A stretch of 64,000 nt of DNA from Hydrogenophaga pseudoflava (GTDB lineage: Bacteria > Pseudomonadota > Gammaproteobacteria > Burkholderiales > Burkholderiaceae_C). A program made the translations under genes and the position numbers. Below the pieces are notes generated by a model. The model worked only from the letters and a program-made list of their open reading frames with translations. It did not search any database and was not told the origin of the DNA. Location of the stretch: NCBI RefSeq assembly GCF_031020795.1, contig NZ_JAVHJP010000003.1, positions 55,408 to 119,407 of the forward strand, given 5' to 3'. Each line of letters opens with the position of its first letter. Position 1 is the stretch's first letter. This document shows positions 34,123 through 44,956 of the stretch, piece after piece.

Positions 34123-35113
34123 AGCCCCGCGCACGACCACACCCTCCGCCGGGGCCGGCCGAGCGCTGCGCCTGCCCACGCTCGGCCCGTTGCTGGGCCT
34201 GGCCCTGCTGTGCATCGCCGGCACCCTGCTCAACGGCGAGTTCGCCACCGCGGACAACGCCATGAACGTGCTCACGCGCACCGCCTTCATCGGCATCATC
34301 GCGGTGGGCATGTGCTTCGTGATCATCTCGGGCGGCATCGACCTGTCGGTGGGCTCCATGGCCGCGCTGATCGCCGGCGTGACCATCCTGCTCATGAACA
34401 GGATCGCCCCGCTGGGCTGGCCGCCGGTGGCGGTGGTGATGGTGGGCATGGCCACCGCGGTGCTGCTCGGCGCGCTGTTCGGCCTGGCGCACGGCCTGCT
34501 CATCACGCGCGGGCGCATCGAGCCCTTCATCGTCACGCTGGGCACGCTGGGCATCTTCCGCGCCTACCTCACCTACTTCGCAGACGGCGGCGCGCTGGCG
34601 CTGGACGACACGCTGGCCGAGACCTACGGACCGGTCTACTACGGCAGCCTGCTGGGCATCCCGATCCCCGTGTGGGTGTTCGCGCTCGTGGCCGTCGGTG
34701 GCGCACTGCTGCTCAACCGCACGGCCTATGGCCGCTACGTGCAGGCCATCGGCTCCAACGAGCAGGTGGCGCGCTACGCCGCGGTGGACGTGGACCGCAC
34801 CAAGGTGAGCACCTACACCCTGCTGGGCGTGTGCGTGGGCATCGCCACCCTGCTCTACGTGCCGCGCCTGGGCTCGGCCTCGCCCACCACCGGCCTGCTG
34901 TGGGAGCTCGAAGCCATCGCCGCCGTCATCGTCGGCGGCACCGCGCTGCGCGGTGGCGCCGGCAGCATCGGCGGCACCGTGGTGGGCGCCATCCTGCTCT
35001 CGGTCATCAGCAACATCCTCAACCTCACCAGCATCATCAGCGTCTACCTCAACGCGGCGGTGCAGGGTTTCGTGATCATCGCCGTCGCATTCATGCAGCG
35101 GCGGCGTCCCTAG
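34103..35113 (+). CDS. Sugar ABC transporter permease (RbsC type)
   Basis: This 336-residue inner-membrane permease has about ten hydrophobic segments and the family motif [16 protein letters not shown] near residue 73. The [23 protein letters not shown] stretch near residue 270 is the typical coupling region for the ATPase. It probably acts as a homodimer. It overlaps the ATPase gene by 20 bases, so their translation is coupled. Confidence 0.93.
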   Translation: MPPEHAEAPRTTTPSAGAGRALRLPTLGPLLGLALLCIAGTLLNGEFATADNAMNVLTRTAFIGIIAVGMCFVIISGGIDLSVGSMAALIAGVTILLMNRIAPLGWPPVAVVMVGMATAVLLGALFGLAHGLLITRGRIEPFIVTLGTLGIFRAYLTYFADGGALALDDTLAETYGPVYYGSLLGIPIPVWVFALVAVGGALLLNRTAYGRYVQAIGSNEQVARYAAVDVDRTKVSTYTLLGVCVGIATLLYVPRLGSASPTTGLLWELEAIAAVIVGGTALRGGAGSIGGTVVGAILLSVISNILNLTSIISVYLNAAVQGFVIIAVAFMQRRRP

Positions 35114-35168
35114 GGCTCGACGAAGGAGCCCTCACTTTCCGTCCGTACCGACCTTCAAGGAGACAAGC

Positions 35169-36131
35169 ATGAAGAACCGCATCCGCCTGCACGCCCTGGC
35201 CGCCGTGGCCGCCGCCGGCCTGGCCAGCCCGCTGCTGGCACAGGCCCAGAACAAGGTGAACCTGGGCGTGGCCATCCCGGCCGCCACCCACAGCTTCGCT
35301 GCCGGCCTGGTGTACTGGGCCAACGAGGCCAAGAAGGAACTTGAAAAGGACCCGAACATCAAGGTCACGATCAAGACCGCCAGCGGCGCGCCCGAGCAGG
35401 CCAACCAGCTGCAGGACCTAGTCACCGCCACCCGGATCGATTCGCTGGTGGTCCTGCCCTTCGAATCGGCCGCGCTCACGCGCCCGGTGCAGCAGGTGAA
35501 GGCCAAGGGGGTGTACGTGACCGTGGTCGACCGCGGCCTCACCGACACCAGCGCCCAGGACGCCTACGTGTCCGGTGACAACACCGCCTTCGGCAAGGTG
35601 CCGGCCGAGTACCTGGCCAAGGCGCTCAATGGCAAGGGCAACATCGTGGCGCTGCGCGGCATTCCGACCACCATCGACAACGAGCGCATGGACGCCTTCA
35701 CCGCGGTGATGAAGAACCACCCCGGCATCAAGATCCTGGACGCCAAGCACGGCAACTGGAACCGCGACGACGCCTTCAAGGTGATGCAGGACTTCCTCAC
35801 CCGCTTCAAGGCGATCGACGCCGTGTGGGCGGCCGACGACGACATGGCCTTCGGCGTGCTGCGCGCGATCGAGCAGGCCAAGCGCACCGACATCAAGATC
35901 GTCTTCGGCGGCGCCGGCGCCAAGTCCATGGTGAAGACGCTCATGGACGGCAGCAACCCGCTGATCCAGGCCAACGTGTCGTACTCGCCGAAGTTCCTCT
36001 ACGACGCGATCAAGATGACCGCGCTGGCGCGCCAGAAGGGCGAGAAGCTGCCGGCCACGACCATCGTTCCTTCGGTGTTGATCACCAAGCAGAACGCCAA
36101 GGACTTCTACTTCCCCGACAGCCCGTTCTGA
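35169..36131 (+). CDS. Sugar ABC periplasmic binding protein (RbsB type)
   Basis: This 320-residue periplasmic protein has a signal peptide (cleavage after LLAQA, near residue 25) and the type I binding-protein fold of the Peripla_BP_4 family (LGVAIPAATHSFAAGLVYWA; NAKDFYFPDSPF at the end). The start follows AAGGAGAC. Unlike the usual order it comes after the permease rather than before the ATPase. The fold and family point to a monosaccharide or polyol ligand. It is separated from the permease gene by 55 bases, which may hold a secondary promoter or processing site. Confidence 0.92.
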   Translation: MKNRIRLHALAAVAAAGLASPLLAQAQNKVNLGVAIPAATHSFAAGLVYWANEAKKELEKDPNIKVTIKTASGAPEQANQLQDLVTATRIDSLVVLPFESAALTRPVQQVKAKGVYVTVVDRGLTDTSAQDAYVSGDNTAFGKVPAEYLAKALNGKGNIVALRGIPTTIDNERMDAFTAVMKNHPGIKILDAKHGNWNRDDAFKVMQDFLTRFKAIDAVWAADDDMAFGVLRAIEQAKRTDIKIVFGGAGAKSMVKTLMDGSNPLIQANVSYSPKFLYDAIKMTALARQKGEKLPATTIVPSVLITKQNAKDFYFPDSPF

Positions 36132-36156
36132 GCCCGCGACCGCCAGGAGGATCTGC

Positions 36157-37215
36157 ATGAAAACCATTCAAGGCCCCGGAATCTTCCTGGCCCAGTTCAT
36201 CGGCCCGGCCACGCCCTTCAACACTCTGGAGGGCCTGGCTGGCTGGGCCACCTCGCTGGGCTACAAGGGGCTGCAGATCCCGACCAGCGACCCGGCCATC
36301 TTCGATCTGGAACGCGCCGCGGAAAGCGACGCGTACTGCGACGAGGTGACAGGCCTGCTGGCCGCACACGGCCTGCAGGTGACCGAACTCTCGACCCACC
36401 TGCAGGGCCAGCTGCTCTGCGTGCACCCGGCCTACGACCTGCAGTTCGACGCCTTCGCCGCGCCGCAGGTGCGCGGCAATCCGGCCGCCCGCACAGCGTG
36501 GGCGCACGAGCAGCTGCTGCTCGCGGCCAAGGCCTCAAAACGCCTGGGCCTGAAGGCCCACGCCTCGTTCTCGGGCGCGCTGGCCTGGCCCTACCTCTAC
36601 CCCTGGCCGCAGCGCCCGCCCGGCCTGGTCGAGGCGGCGTTCGCCGAACTCGCGAAGCGCTGGCGACCCGTGCTCGACGCCTTCGATGCCGCGGGTGTGG
36701 ACGTCTGCTACGAGCTGCACCCCGGCGAGGACCTGCACGACGGCGTGACCTTCGAGCGCTTCCTCGACGCCGTGGGCCAGCACCCGCGCGCCAACATCCT
36801 CTACGACCCCAGCCACTTCGTGCTGCAGCAGCTCGACTACCTGGCCTTCATCGACCACTACCACGAACGCATCCGCGCCTTCCACGTGAAAGACGCCGAG
36901 TTCCGGCCAAGCGGCAGGCAGGGCGTGTACGGCGGCTTCAGCGACTGGGTGGACCGTGCGGGCCGCTTCCGCTCGCTGGGCGACGGGCAGATCGATTTCA
37001 GGGCCATCTTCTCGAAGCTGGCGCAATACGACTACGCGGGCTGGGCGGTGCTGGAATGGGAGTGCTGCCTCAAGCACCCGGAAGACGGTGCGCGCGAAGG
37101 TGCGGCCTTCATCCGCGACCACATCATCCGCGTGGCCGACCGGGCCTTCGACGACTTCGCCGCGAGCGCCGGAGACCCCCGCACGCTCGCCACCCTGCTG
37201 GGCCTGCAACCATGA
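36157..37215 (+). CDS. TIM-barrel sugar isomerase/epimerase-like protein
   Basis: This 352-residue protein belongs to the AP endonuclease 2/xylose isomerase-like TIM barrels. Probable metal ligands are visible in order: Glu in CYELHPGED, Asp and His in YDPSHFV, His in FHVKDAEF and Glu in VLEWECCLK. Family members include epimerases, IolE and IolI, and lyases that cleave 3-keto-glycosides. AGGAGG precedes the ATG. Its overlap with the next gene, an oxidoreductase, suggests that the pair works on one substrate by oxidation followed by isomerisation or elimination. Exact reaction unknown. Confidence 0.82.
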   Translation: MKTIQGPGIFLAQFIGPATPFNTLEGLAGWATSLGYKGLQIPTSDPAIFDLERAAESDAYCDEVTGLLAAHGLQVTELSTHLQGQLLCVHPAYDLQFDAFAAPQVRGNPAARTAWAHEQLLLAAKASKRLGLKAHASFSGALAWPYLYPWPQRPPGLVEAAFAELAKRWRPVLDAFDAAGVDVCYELHPGEDLHDGVTFERFLDAVGQHPRANILYDPSHFVLQQLDYLAFIDHYHERIRAFHVKDAEFRPSGRQGVYGGFSDWVDRAGRFRSLGDGQIDFRAIFSKLAQYDYAGWAVLEWECCLKHPEDGAREGAAFIRDHIIRVADRAFDDFAASAGDPRTLATLLGLQP

Positions 37216-38363
37216 ACGACCACGACACCGGCGACCGGTCCCGGCGCCGCATCCGCCTGGGCATGGTGGGGGGCGGCGAAGGCAGCTTCATCGGCGCCGC
37301 GCACCGCATCGCCGCACGGCTGGACGACCAGTTCGAGCTGGTGGCCGGCGCCCTGTCCTCCACCGCGGAGCGCGCGCACGCCAGCGCGGCGGCGCTGCAC
37401 ATCCCCCGCGAACGCAGCTACGCCGACTACGCCGAGATGGCGCGCGCCGAGGCGCAGCGCCCCGACGGGATCGACGCCGTGGCCATCGTCACCCCCAACC
37501 ACCTGCACGTCCCGGTCGCGCTGGCCTTCGCCGAGCAGGGCATCCACGTCATCTGCGACAAGCCGCTGGCCACCTCCCTGGCGGAAGCACGGGCGCTGGC
37601 CGAGGCGGTGCGCCAACGCGGCCTGCTGTTCCTGCTGACGCACACCTACGCCGGCTACCCCATGGTGCGGCAGGCGCACGACCTGGTGGCCGCGGGCGAA
37701 CTGGGCGAGCTGCTCATCGTGCAGGTGGAGTACGCGCAGGACTGGCTGGGCGAGCCGGCGGAGCAGCAGGGCAACAAGCAGGCCGAGTGGCGCGCCGACC
37801 CCCTGCGGGCCGGTCCCGCCGGTGCGCTGGGCGACATCGGCAGCCACGCCTACCACCTGGCGCGCTGCGTCAGCGGGCTGCGCGTCCACGAGCTGTCCGC
37901 CGAACTCACCCGGTTCGTTCCGGGCCGCGTGCTGGACGACCATGTGCAGGCCATGCTGCGCTTCGACGGCGGCGCACGGGGCATGCTCTGGGCCAGCCAG
38001 GTGGCCAGCGGTGCCAGCAATGCGCTGCGCCTGCGGGTGTACGGCACCCGCGCATCGCTGCACTTCGATCAGGAACAGCCCGAGCAGCTCTGGCTTGCGC
38101 CCCGGGGTGAGCCGGCCCGGCTGCTGCGCCGGGGCCTGCCACCGCAGGGCCCGGCCCATCGGGGCGACCAGCGGGTGCCCGCCGGGCACCCGGAGGGTTA
38201 TCTCGAGGCCTTCGCCCAGCTGTACCGGGACTTCGCCCGCGCCTGGCGGGGCGAGCGCGACGCTGTGTTCCCCGGACTGGCTGACGGGCTGGAAGGCATG
38301 GCCTTCATCGAGGCGGTGCTCCGCAGCCACCAGCAGAACGCAGGCTGGGTCCGGATGGAGTGA
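37212..38363 (+). CDS. Gfo/Idh/MocA-family sugar dehydrogenase
   Basis: This 383-residue NAD(P)-dependent oxidoreductase has an N-terminal Rossmann fold ([15 protein letters not shown], about residues 17-31), the EKP-like motif as CDKPLATS and a C-terminal alpha/beta domain with [16 protein letters not shown], which carries the catalytic histidine region. These enzymes oxidise a ring hydroxyl of sugars, glycosides or inositols. ATG at 37212 overlaps the stop of the TIM-barrel gene. It is the last gene of the sugar operon and converges with the sigma-54 regulator gene, with one base between stop codons. Confidence 0.88.
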   Translation: MNDHDTGDRSRRRIRLGMVGGGEGSFIGAAHRIAARLDDQFELVAGALSSTAERAHASAAALHIPRERSYADYAEMARAEAQRPDGIDAVAIVTPNHLHVPVALAFAEQGIHVICDKPLATSLAEARALAEAVRQRGLLFLLTHTYAGYPMVRQAHDLVAAGELGELLIVQVEYAQDWLGEPAEQQGNKQAEWRADPLRAGPAGALGDIGSHAYHLARCVSGLRVHELSAELTRFVPGRVLDDHVQAMLRFDGGARGMLWASQVASGASNALRLRVYGTRASLHFDQEQPEQLWLAPRGEPARLLRRGLPPQGPAHRGDQRVPAGHPEGYLEAFAQLYRDFARAWRGERDAVFPGLADGLEGMAFIEAVLRSHQQNAGWVRME

Positions 38364-38364
38364 C

Positions 38365-39725
<1,361 letters not shown>

Positions 39726-39729
<4 letters not shown>

Positions 39730-41714
39730 CGGGATGGGGTGTCTTTCGCGGATTCAGGGGCGGGGCCCACGGGCACCGTGAGCACGAAGCAGGCGCCACC
39801 CTCGGGGTGGTTGTGGGCCTGCAGGTCGCCCCCGAATTCTGCGGCAAGGTCGCGGCAGATCGCCAGGCCCAGGCCCAGGCCCGCGCCGCTGGGTTTGGTG
39901 GTGTAGAAAGGTTCGAACAGGCGCTGCTGGTCGGTTTCGCTCAGGCCCTTGCCGCTGTCGCGCACCGTCAGCGCCACCATGGCCACGCCCGCCGCCTCGC
40001 GGTGTTCGGCGCTCAGGGTGAGCACCCGCGGGTCGGCCTCGCGCATCGCGTCCAGCGCGTTGCCCACCAGGTTCACCAGCACCTGCTCCAGCCGGTTGGC
40101 GTCGCACCAGGCGGTCCACTGCCCGGGCGCGCAGCGGTTCTCCACCCGCACCCGGTCGTGGCGCACCCTCAGCTGGTAGAGGAACAGCGCCTGCTCGACC
40201 ACCCGGCCCACATCGGTGGCGCCGGGCGAGGCGCTGGACTTGCGCGAGAAGCTCTTGAGCGGGTCGATGATGCGCGCCATCTGCTCCACCAGGCGCGCGA
40301 CGATGGACAGGTTCTCCTGCGCGGCGGCGTGGTTGCCACGGCGCATGAACTCGGCCGCGTTGCCCGCCAGCGTGCGGATGCCGCCCAGCGGCTGGGTCAG
40401 CTCGTGGGTGATGCTGGCGGCCAGCTGGCCCAGCACGGCCATCTTGCCGGCGTGCACCAGTTCGTCCTGCGCCGACCGCAGGGTCTGCTCGGTCTGCTGA
40501 CGCTCGGCAACCTCGCGGCGCAGCTGTTCGTTGGCGTCGGTCAGCTCCTGGGTGCGCAGGCCGACCTGGCGCTCCAGATCGGCGTTCACCTGCTCCAGCA
40601 GGCGCTTGGCGGCCAGCTTCTGGCGTTCGATGCGGCGGCGCTGGCTCCAGTAGAGCACCAGCAGGATCAGGAAAGCCGCGGTCATGGCGCCGCCCACCCC
40701 GTCCACCAGCGCCTGCTGGCGCACCGCCGACAGGCTGGTGAAGATCAGCACGCGCCAGTCCATGCCGTCGAGCGAACGACCCAGCACCAGATGCCCGGCC
40801 CGGTTGCTCCCGGCACCCAGCGCCTCGCGGTAGCGGGCCTCGTCGCCGGAGACGACACCCTGCACCTCCTGCGTGTCCTCGTCGACCGAGAGCAGCACGT
40901 CGATCGGGAACTGCGGAAGACGCAGCGCCCCATAGGTCTGCGTCAGCTGCAGGTCGACCCGCCGTTCGGCCGGGAGCGGCGCCATCGAGGTGTAGCGCCA
41001 GGCCGGCTGCGACGAGAGGATCACCACCTGGTTCGCATCGGCCACCAGGGCCGGCGCCGCCAGCATGGGCCAGGTCTGCTCCAGCGCGTCCAGGCCGATC
41101 TTGATGGCGGCCACGCCCAGCACGCGCGGGCCGTCGTAGATCGGGTGCGAGGCGAAGTAGCCCGCCTGGCCCCCGCTGCCGATGGCGAAGTGCCGGGTCG
41201 AGCGGCCGGCCAGCGCCTCCAGGTAGTAGGGCCGGTAGGACACGTCCTCGCCCATCAGGCTGTCGTCGCGCTCGGCCACGTTGCTCGACGCCAGCACCAC
41301 GCCGCGCACATCGAGCACATACACGGCGACGCTGCCCAGGTGGGCGTTCAGACGGGCCAGGTAGTCGTTGGCCGCGCGCTCGCGGGCCGGGTCGGGGGCG
41401 CGCAGCAGCGCCAGCACCGCCGGGTTGAGCTGGATGGTGGCCGGCACCGGCTCCAGGCGCCGAACCCGGGCTTCCACCACGGTGGCGAACAGGTCCAGCC
41501 GGCTGTTGGTGGCGGCCTTGAGGCTGTGCTCCCCCTGGGCGTAGCTGTGCTGGTAGACCCCGGCACCGGTCAGCGCCACCAGGGCCGCACCCACCAGCAG
41601 GAGCAGCAGCCGCCGCGCCAGCCAGCCCACCCGTTCCGAGGTCGGGCGGACAGCCGCGGCAGCGCCAGCGGGCGCGTTGGCGGATGGGGGTGGCGCGGCC
41701 TGGGCGGGGTTCAA
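39726..41714 (-). CDS. DctB-type sensor histidine kinase
   Basis: This 662-residue membrane kinase has a transmembrane helix near residue 35-52, a periplasmic double-Cache-type sensor (about 55-340), a second helix near 350, a coiled coil and a kinase core: phospho-accepting His437 in [14 protein letters not shown] box [17 protein letters not shown] and [12 protein letters not shown]. It probably senses glutamate/aspartate or a dicarboxylate and phosphorylates the regulator encoded next. The start is inferred: the TTG at 41712-41714 overlaps the TGA of the ATPase gene (TTGA), and no ATG lies in a suitable place before the first helix. Confidence 0.88.
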
Positions 41715-42445
41715 TGCTGGAGGATCTTGGAGAGGAAGTCCTTCGCACGCGGCGAGCGGGCGTCGGGGTTGCCGAAGAACTCGTCCTTCTTGCAGTCCTC
41801 CACGATTTTGCCCGCGTCCATGAAGATCACGCGGTGGCTGACCTTCTTGGCAAAGCCCATTTCGTGCGTCACGCACATCATGGTCATGCCTTCGTTGGCC
41901 AGCTGCACCATCACGTCCAGCACCTCGCCGACCATCTCGGGGTCGAGTGCCGAGGTGGGTTCGTCGAACAGCATCACGATGGGGTCCATCGACAGCGCGC
42001 GCGCAATCGCCACGCGCTGCTGCTGCCCGCCCGAGAGCTGGCCGGGGAACTTGTCCTTGTGCGCCATCAGGCCCACGCGGTCCAGCATCTTCAGGCCGCG
42101 CGTGCGGGCGTCGTCGGGGTTGCGACCCAGCACCTTGATCTGCGCGATCGTCAGGTTCTCGGTCACCGACAGGTGCGGGAACAGCTCGAAGTGCTGGAAC
42201 ACCATGCCCACGCGGCTGCGCAGCTTGGGCAGGTTGGTTTTCGGGTCGGCGATGCTGGTGCCGTCCACCACGATGTCGCCCTTCTGGAAGGGCTCCAGCG
42301 CGTTGACGGTCTTGATCAGCGTGGACTTGCCCGAACCCGAGGGGCCGCAGACCACCACCACCTCACCCTTCTGGATGGCGGTGGTGCAGTCGGTCAGCAC
42401 CTGGAAGCTGCCGTACCACTTGGAAACGTTCTTGATGTCGATCAT
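41711..42445 (-). CDS. gltL: Glutamate/aspartate ABC transporter ATPase GltL
   Basis: This 244-residue ATPase of the polar amino acid uptake family has Walker [10 protein letters not shown] near residue 34, signature [15 protein letters not shown], Walker [15 protein letters not shown] and the switch His in CVTHEMGFA. The start at 42443-42445 ([12 protein letters not shown]) gives the usual family length. It powers the GltJ/GltK permease pair encoded upstream. The gene name rests on family resemblance and the GltI-type binding proteins in the operon; related importers take glutamine or other polar amino acids. Confidence 0.92.
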   Translation of the reverse strand: MIDIKNVSKWYGSFQVLTDCTTAIQKGEVVVVCGPSGSGKSTLIKTVNALEPFQKGDIVVDGTSIADPKTNLPKLRSRVGMVFQHFELFPHLSVTENLTIAQIKVLGRNPDDARTRGLKMLDRVGLMAHKDKFPGQLSGGQQQRVAIARALSMDPIVMLFDEPTSALDPEMVGEVLDVMVQLANEGMTMMCVTHEMGFAKKVSHRVIFMDAGKIVEDCKKDEFFGNPDARSPRAKDFLSKILQH

Positions 42446-42462
42446 GGTTCTTCTCCGGTCGC

Positions 42463-43128
42463 TCAGCGAATGATGGCGATCTTCTTCTGCAGGCGACGCA
42501 CCAGCATCGACAGCGAGAAACAAATGAGGAAATAGACGACCGCGGCGACCAGGTAGGTCTCGACCGGGCGGTTGAAGTTCTTGCCCGCCACCTCGAAGCC
42601 CTTGAGCAGGTCGTAGGCGCCAATGGCGTAGACCAGACTGGTGTCCTGGAACAGGATGATGGTCTGGGTCAGCAGCACCGGCAGCATGTTGCGGAAGGCC
42701 TGGGGCAGCACGATCAGCTGCATGGTCTGGCCATACGTCATGCCCACCGCGTAGCCGGCGTTCACCTGGCCCTTGGGCACGCTCTGGATGCCCGCGCGCA
42801 TGATCTCGGAATAGTAGGCCGCCTCGAACACGGTGAAGGTGATGATGGCCGAGAGCTCGGCGCCCATGGGCTGGCCGATCATCAGCGGGATCAGCAGGAA
42901 GAACCACAGGATCACCATCACCAGCGGGATGGAGCGCAGCGTGTTCACATAGAACGCGGCCGGCAGCACCAGCCACTTCTTGCCCGACAGGCGCATCAGC
43001 GCGAGCACCGTGCCCAGCGCGATGCCGCCGATCATGGCCACCAGGGTCAGCTGCACCGAGAAGACCAGCCCCTTGAGCACGAAGCTGGTGAGCACGTCCC
43101 AGCTGAGGAAGGAAAAATCGAGTTCCAT
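42463..43128 (-). CDS. gltK: Glutamate/aspartate ABC permease GltK
   Basis: This 221-residue inner-membrane permease of the HisMQ type has five hydrophobic helices. The family coupling stretch is visible as [25 protein letters not shown] (about residues 113-137), which docks on the ATPase. It partners GltJ, encoded one base upstream. The opening [13 protein letters not shown] is typical of GltK. Confidence 0.92.
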   Translation of the reverse strand: MELDFSFLSWDVLTSFVLKGLVFSVQLTLVAMIGGIALGTVLALMRLSGKKWLVLPAAFYVNTLRSIPLVMVILWFFLLIPLMIGQPMGAELSAIITFTVFEAAYYSEIMRAGIQSVPKGQVNAGYAVGMTYGQTMQLIVLPQAFRNMLPVLLTQTIILFQDTSLVYAIGAYDLLKGFEVAGKNFNRPVETYLVAAVVYFLICFSLSMLVRRLQKKIAIIR

Positions 43129-43129
43129 G

Positions 43130-43870
43130 TCAGTGGCCTCCGATCATGCCGGGCACCTGCACCCGGTGTTCGATGAACAGGGCGATGCGGTTGATGGCGA
43201 AGGCGGAGATGAAGTACAGGCCGGTGACGGCCAGGTAGACCTCGATGCCGCGCGAGGTTTCTTCCTGCGCCTGCATGGCGAACATGGTCAGCTCGGCGAT
43301 GGACACCGCAAACGCCACCGAGGAGTTCTTGATGATGTTCATGCTCTCGCTGGTCAGCGGCGGGATGACGATGCGAAAGGCCATCGGCAGCAGCACGTAG
43401 CGGTAGGTCTGGGGCAGCGTCAGGCCCATGGCCAGGCCGGCGTAGCGCTGGCCCTTGGGCAGGCTCTGGATGCCGGCGCGCACCTGCTCGGCGATGCGCG
43501 CCGAGGTGAAGAAGCCCAGGGCGAACACCACCAGGATGAAGCTGGGAAAGTTCTTGAGCGCCGGGATCAATGCGGGCAGCACGTGGTACCAGAGGAACAC
43601 CTGCACCAGCAGCGGAATGTTGCGGAACAGTTCGGTCCACGCGTTGCCAATCGCGACCAGTGCCTTGCTGGGTGTGGTGCGGAAGATGCCCATGAGCGAG
43701 CCCACCACGAGCGCGACCACTAGCGCCAGCAGGGCGACGGAGAGCGTCCAGCCCCAGGCCGAGAGCAGCCAGTCCAGGTAGGTGATGTCGCCGCCGTCGC
43801 CAAAGCAGCGCGGCCGGACCTCACCGTCGATGGTGTCCTTGCAGAACACCTGCCAATCCCATGTAGCCAT
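43130..43870 (-). CDS. gltJ: Glutamate/aspartate ABC permease GltJ
   Basis: This 246-residue permease has a periplasmic N-terminal segment (WDWQVFCKDTIDGE) typical of GltJ, then five to six helices and the coupling stretch RAGIQSLPKGQRYAGLAMGLTLPQ. It forms the channel with GltK. An intrinsic terminator (43895-43941) lies between this gene and the upstream binding-protein gene, so permease and ATPase expression is probably lower than that of the binding proteins. Confidence 0.92.
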   Translation of the reverse strand: MATWDWQVFCKDTIDGEVRPRCFGDGGDITYLDWLLSAWGWTLSVALLALVVALVVGSLMGIFRTTPSKALVAIGNAWTELFRNIPLLVQVFLWYHVLPALIPALKNFPSFILVVFALGFFTSARIAEQVRAGIQSLPKGQRYAGLAMGLTLPQTYRYVLLPMAFRIVIPPLTSESMNIIKNSSVAFAVSIAELTMFAMQAQEETSRGIEVYLAVTGLYFISAFAINRIALFIEHRVQVPGMIGGH

Positions 43871-43894
43871 GGTGAATCCCCAGGTTCAACAGAA

Positions 43895-43941
43895 GAAAAA
43901 AAACAAACCCGACGCCGGAGAGTGACCGACCCGGCGCCGGG
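43895..43941 (-). terminator. Terminator/attenuator inside the glt operon
   Basis: On the minus strand CCCGGCGCCGG pairs with CCGGCGTCGGG (one G-U pair) across a 12-base loop, followed by TTTGTTTTTTTT. It is between the first binding-protein gene and gltJ. Partial read-through would give more binding protein than permease. Confidence 0.85.
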
Positions 43942-43960
43942 CCGCCCCAAGCCGGGTCAG

Positions 43961-44006
43961 CCCCCTCGGGGGGCAGCGACCCGCGCAGCGGCGGAGCGTG
44001 GGGGCC
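43961..44006. repeat. Comamonad-type GC-rich intergenic repeat
   Basis: The element holds the palindrome CCCCCTCGGGGGG and the stretch GCGGCGGAGCGTGGGGGC (43988-44005). The same 18 bases recur exactly at 48887-48904, and 13 of them at 59490-59502. It directly follows the gltI-type stop codon and precedes the internal terminator, as the palindromes at 19216-19258 do after the BMP gene. I recall such repeats from Comamonadaceae genomes but did not check. Confidence 0.6.
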
Positions 44007-44903
44007 TTACTTCTTGGCGTAGTCTTCCATCGGCTTGTCGTTCGGGGCCGCCCAGGCCGCCTTGGTGGCTTCGGACAGCGGCAGGCCGATCTTGGCGTTG
44101 GCCGGCGGGATCGGCTGCATGAACCACTTGTCGTACAGCTTGGCCAGCGAGCCGTCCTTGATCTGGTTCTTGATGGAGTCGTCCACGGCCTTCTTGAAGG
44201 CGGCGTCGTCCTTGCGCAGCATGCAGGCGATGGGCTCGACCGACAGCACCTCGCCGACGATCTTGTAGTCGGCCGGGTTCTTGGACTTGGCGATGTTGGC
44301 GGCCAGGATGGAACCGTCCATCACGAAGGCGTCGGCGCGGCCCGATTCGAGCAGCAGGAAGCTGTCGGCGTGGTCCTTGCCGAACACCTCTTCGAAGTTC
44401 ACGTTGGTGGCGCGCTCGTGCTTGCGCAGGGTCTGGACCGAGGTGGTGCCGGTGGTGGTGGCGACCTTCTTCCCGGACAGCTGGGCGATGGAGTTGATGC
44501 CGGAGTTGGCCTTGACGGCGATGCGCACTTCTTCCACGTAGGTGGTCACGGCGAAGGACACATCCTTCTGGCGCGTGGCGTTGTTGGTGGTGGAGCCACA
44601 CTCGAGGTCGACGGTGCCGTTCTGCACCAGCGGGATGCGGTTCTGCGAAGTCACCGGCTGGTAGTTCACCGTCAGCTTGGCCAGGCCCAGCTGCTTCTGC
44701 AGGTCGGCGATCACGCGTTCGGCCATCTCGGTGTGGAAGCCCACGTACTTGCCGTTGCCGATGGTGTAGGACAGACCGGAGGACTCGCGCACACCCAGGG
44801 TGATGCTGCCGCTGTCCTTGATCTTCTTGAGCGTGTCGGCGGTCTGCGCCATCGCGGTGGAGGCGGCGAGCACGGCGGCCACGGCCAACAGGGTCTTTTT
44901 CAT
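44007..44903 (-). CDS. gltI: Glutamate/aspartate-binding protein GltI
   Basis: This 298-residue periplasmic binding protein has a signal peptide (cleavage after STAMA, Gln20 first mature residue) and the DEBP/GltI hallmark DLECGSTTNN at 99-108, with SQNRIPLVQNG just before. It delivers glutamate or aspartate to GltJK. The start at 44901-44903 follows AAGGAG; longer readings of the frame enter the neighbouring paralogue's gene. It is the third of three tandem paralogues in the operon and the one closest to gltJ, and the most standard in sequence. Confidence 0.93.
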   Translation of the reverse strand: MKKTLLAVAAVLAASTAMAQTADTLKKIKDSGSITLGVRESSGLSYTIGNGKYVGFHTEMAERVIADLQKQLGLAKLTVNYQPVTSQNRIPLVQNGTVDLECGSTTNNATRQKDVSFAVTTYVEEVRIAVKANSGINSIAQLSGKKVATTTGTTSVQTLRKHERATNVNFEEVFGKDHADSFLLLESGRADAFVMDGSILAANIAKSKNPADYKIVGEVLSVEPIACMLRKDDAAFKKAVDDSIKNQIKDGSLAKLYDKWFMQPIPPANAKIGLPLSEATKAAWAAPNDKPMEDYAKK

Positions 44904-44956
44904 GGTTACTCCTTCGAGTGGGTTGGGGAAAATGAAACGGAAAACACCGCTGGAGG

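Noticed and set aside
43961-43973. CCCCCTCGGGGGG hairpin as a terminator
   Set aside because: No T run follows on either strand; the true terminator is the separate hairpin at 43895-43941.
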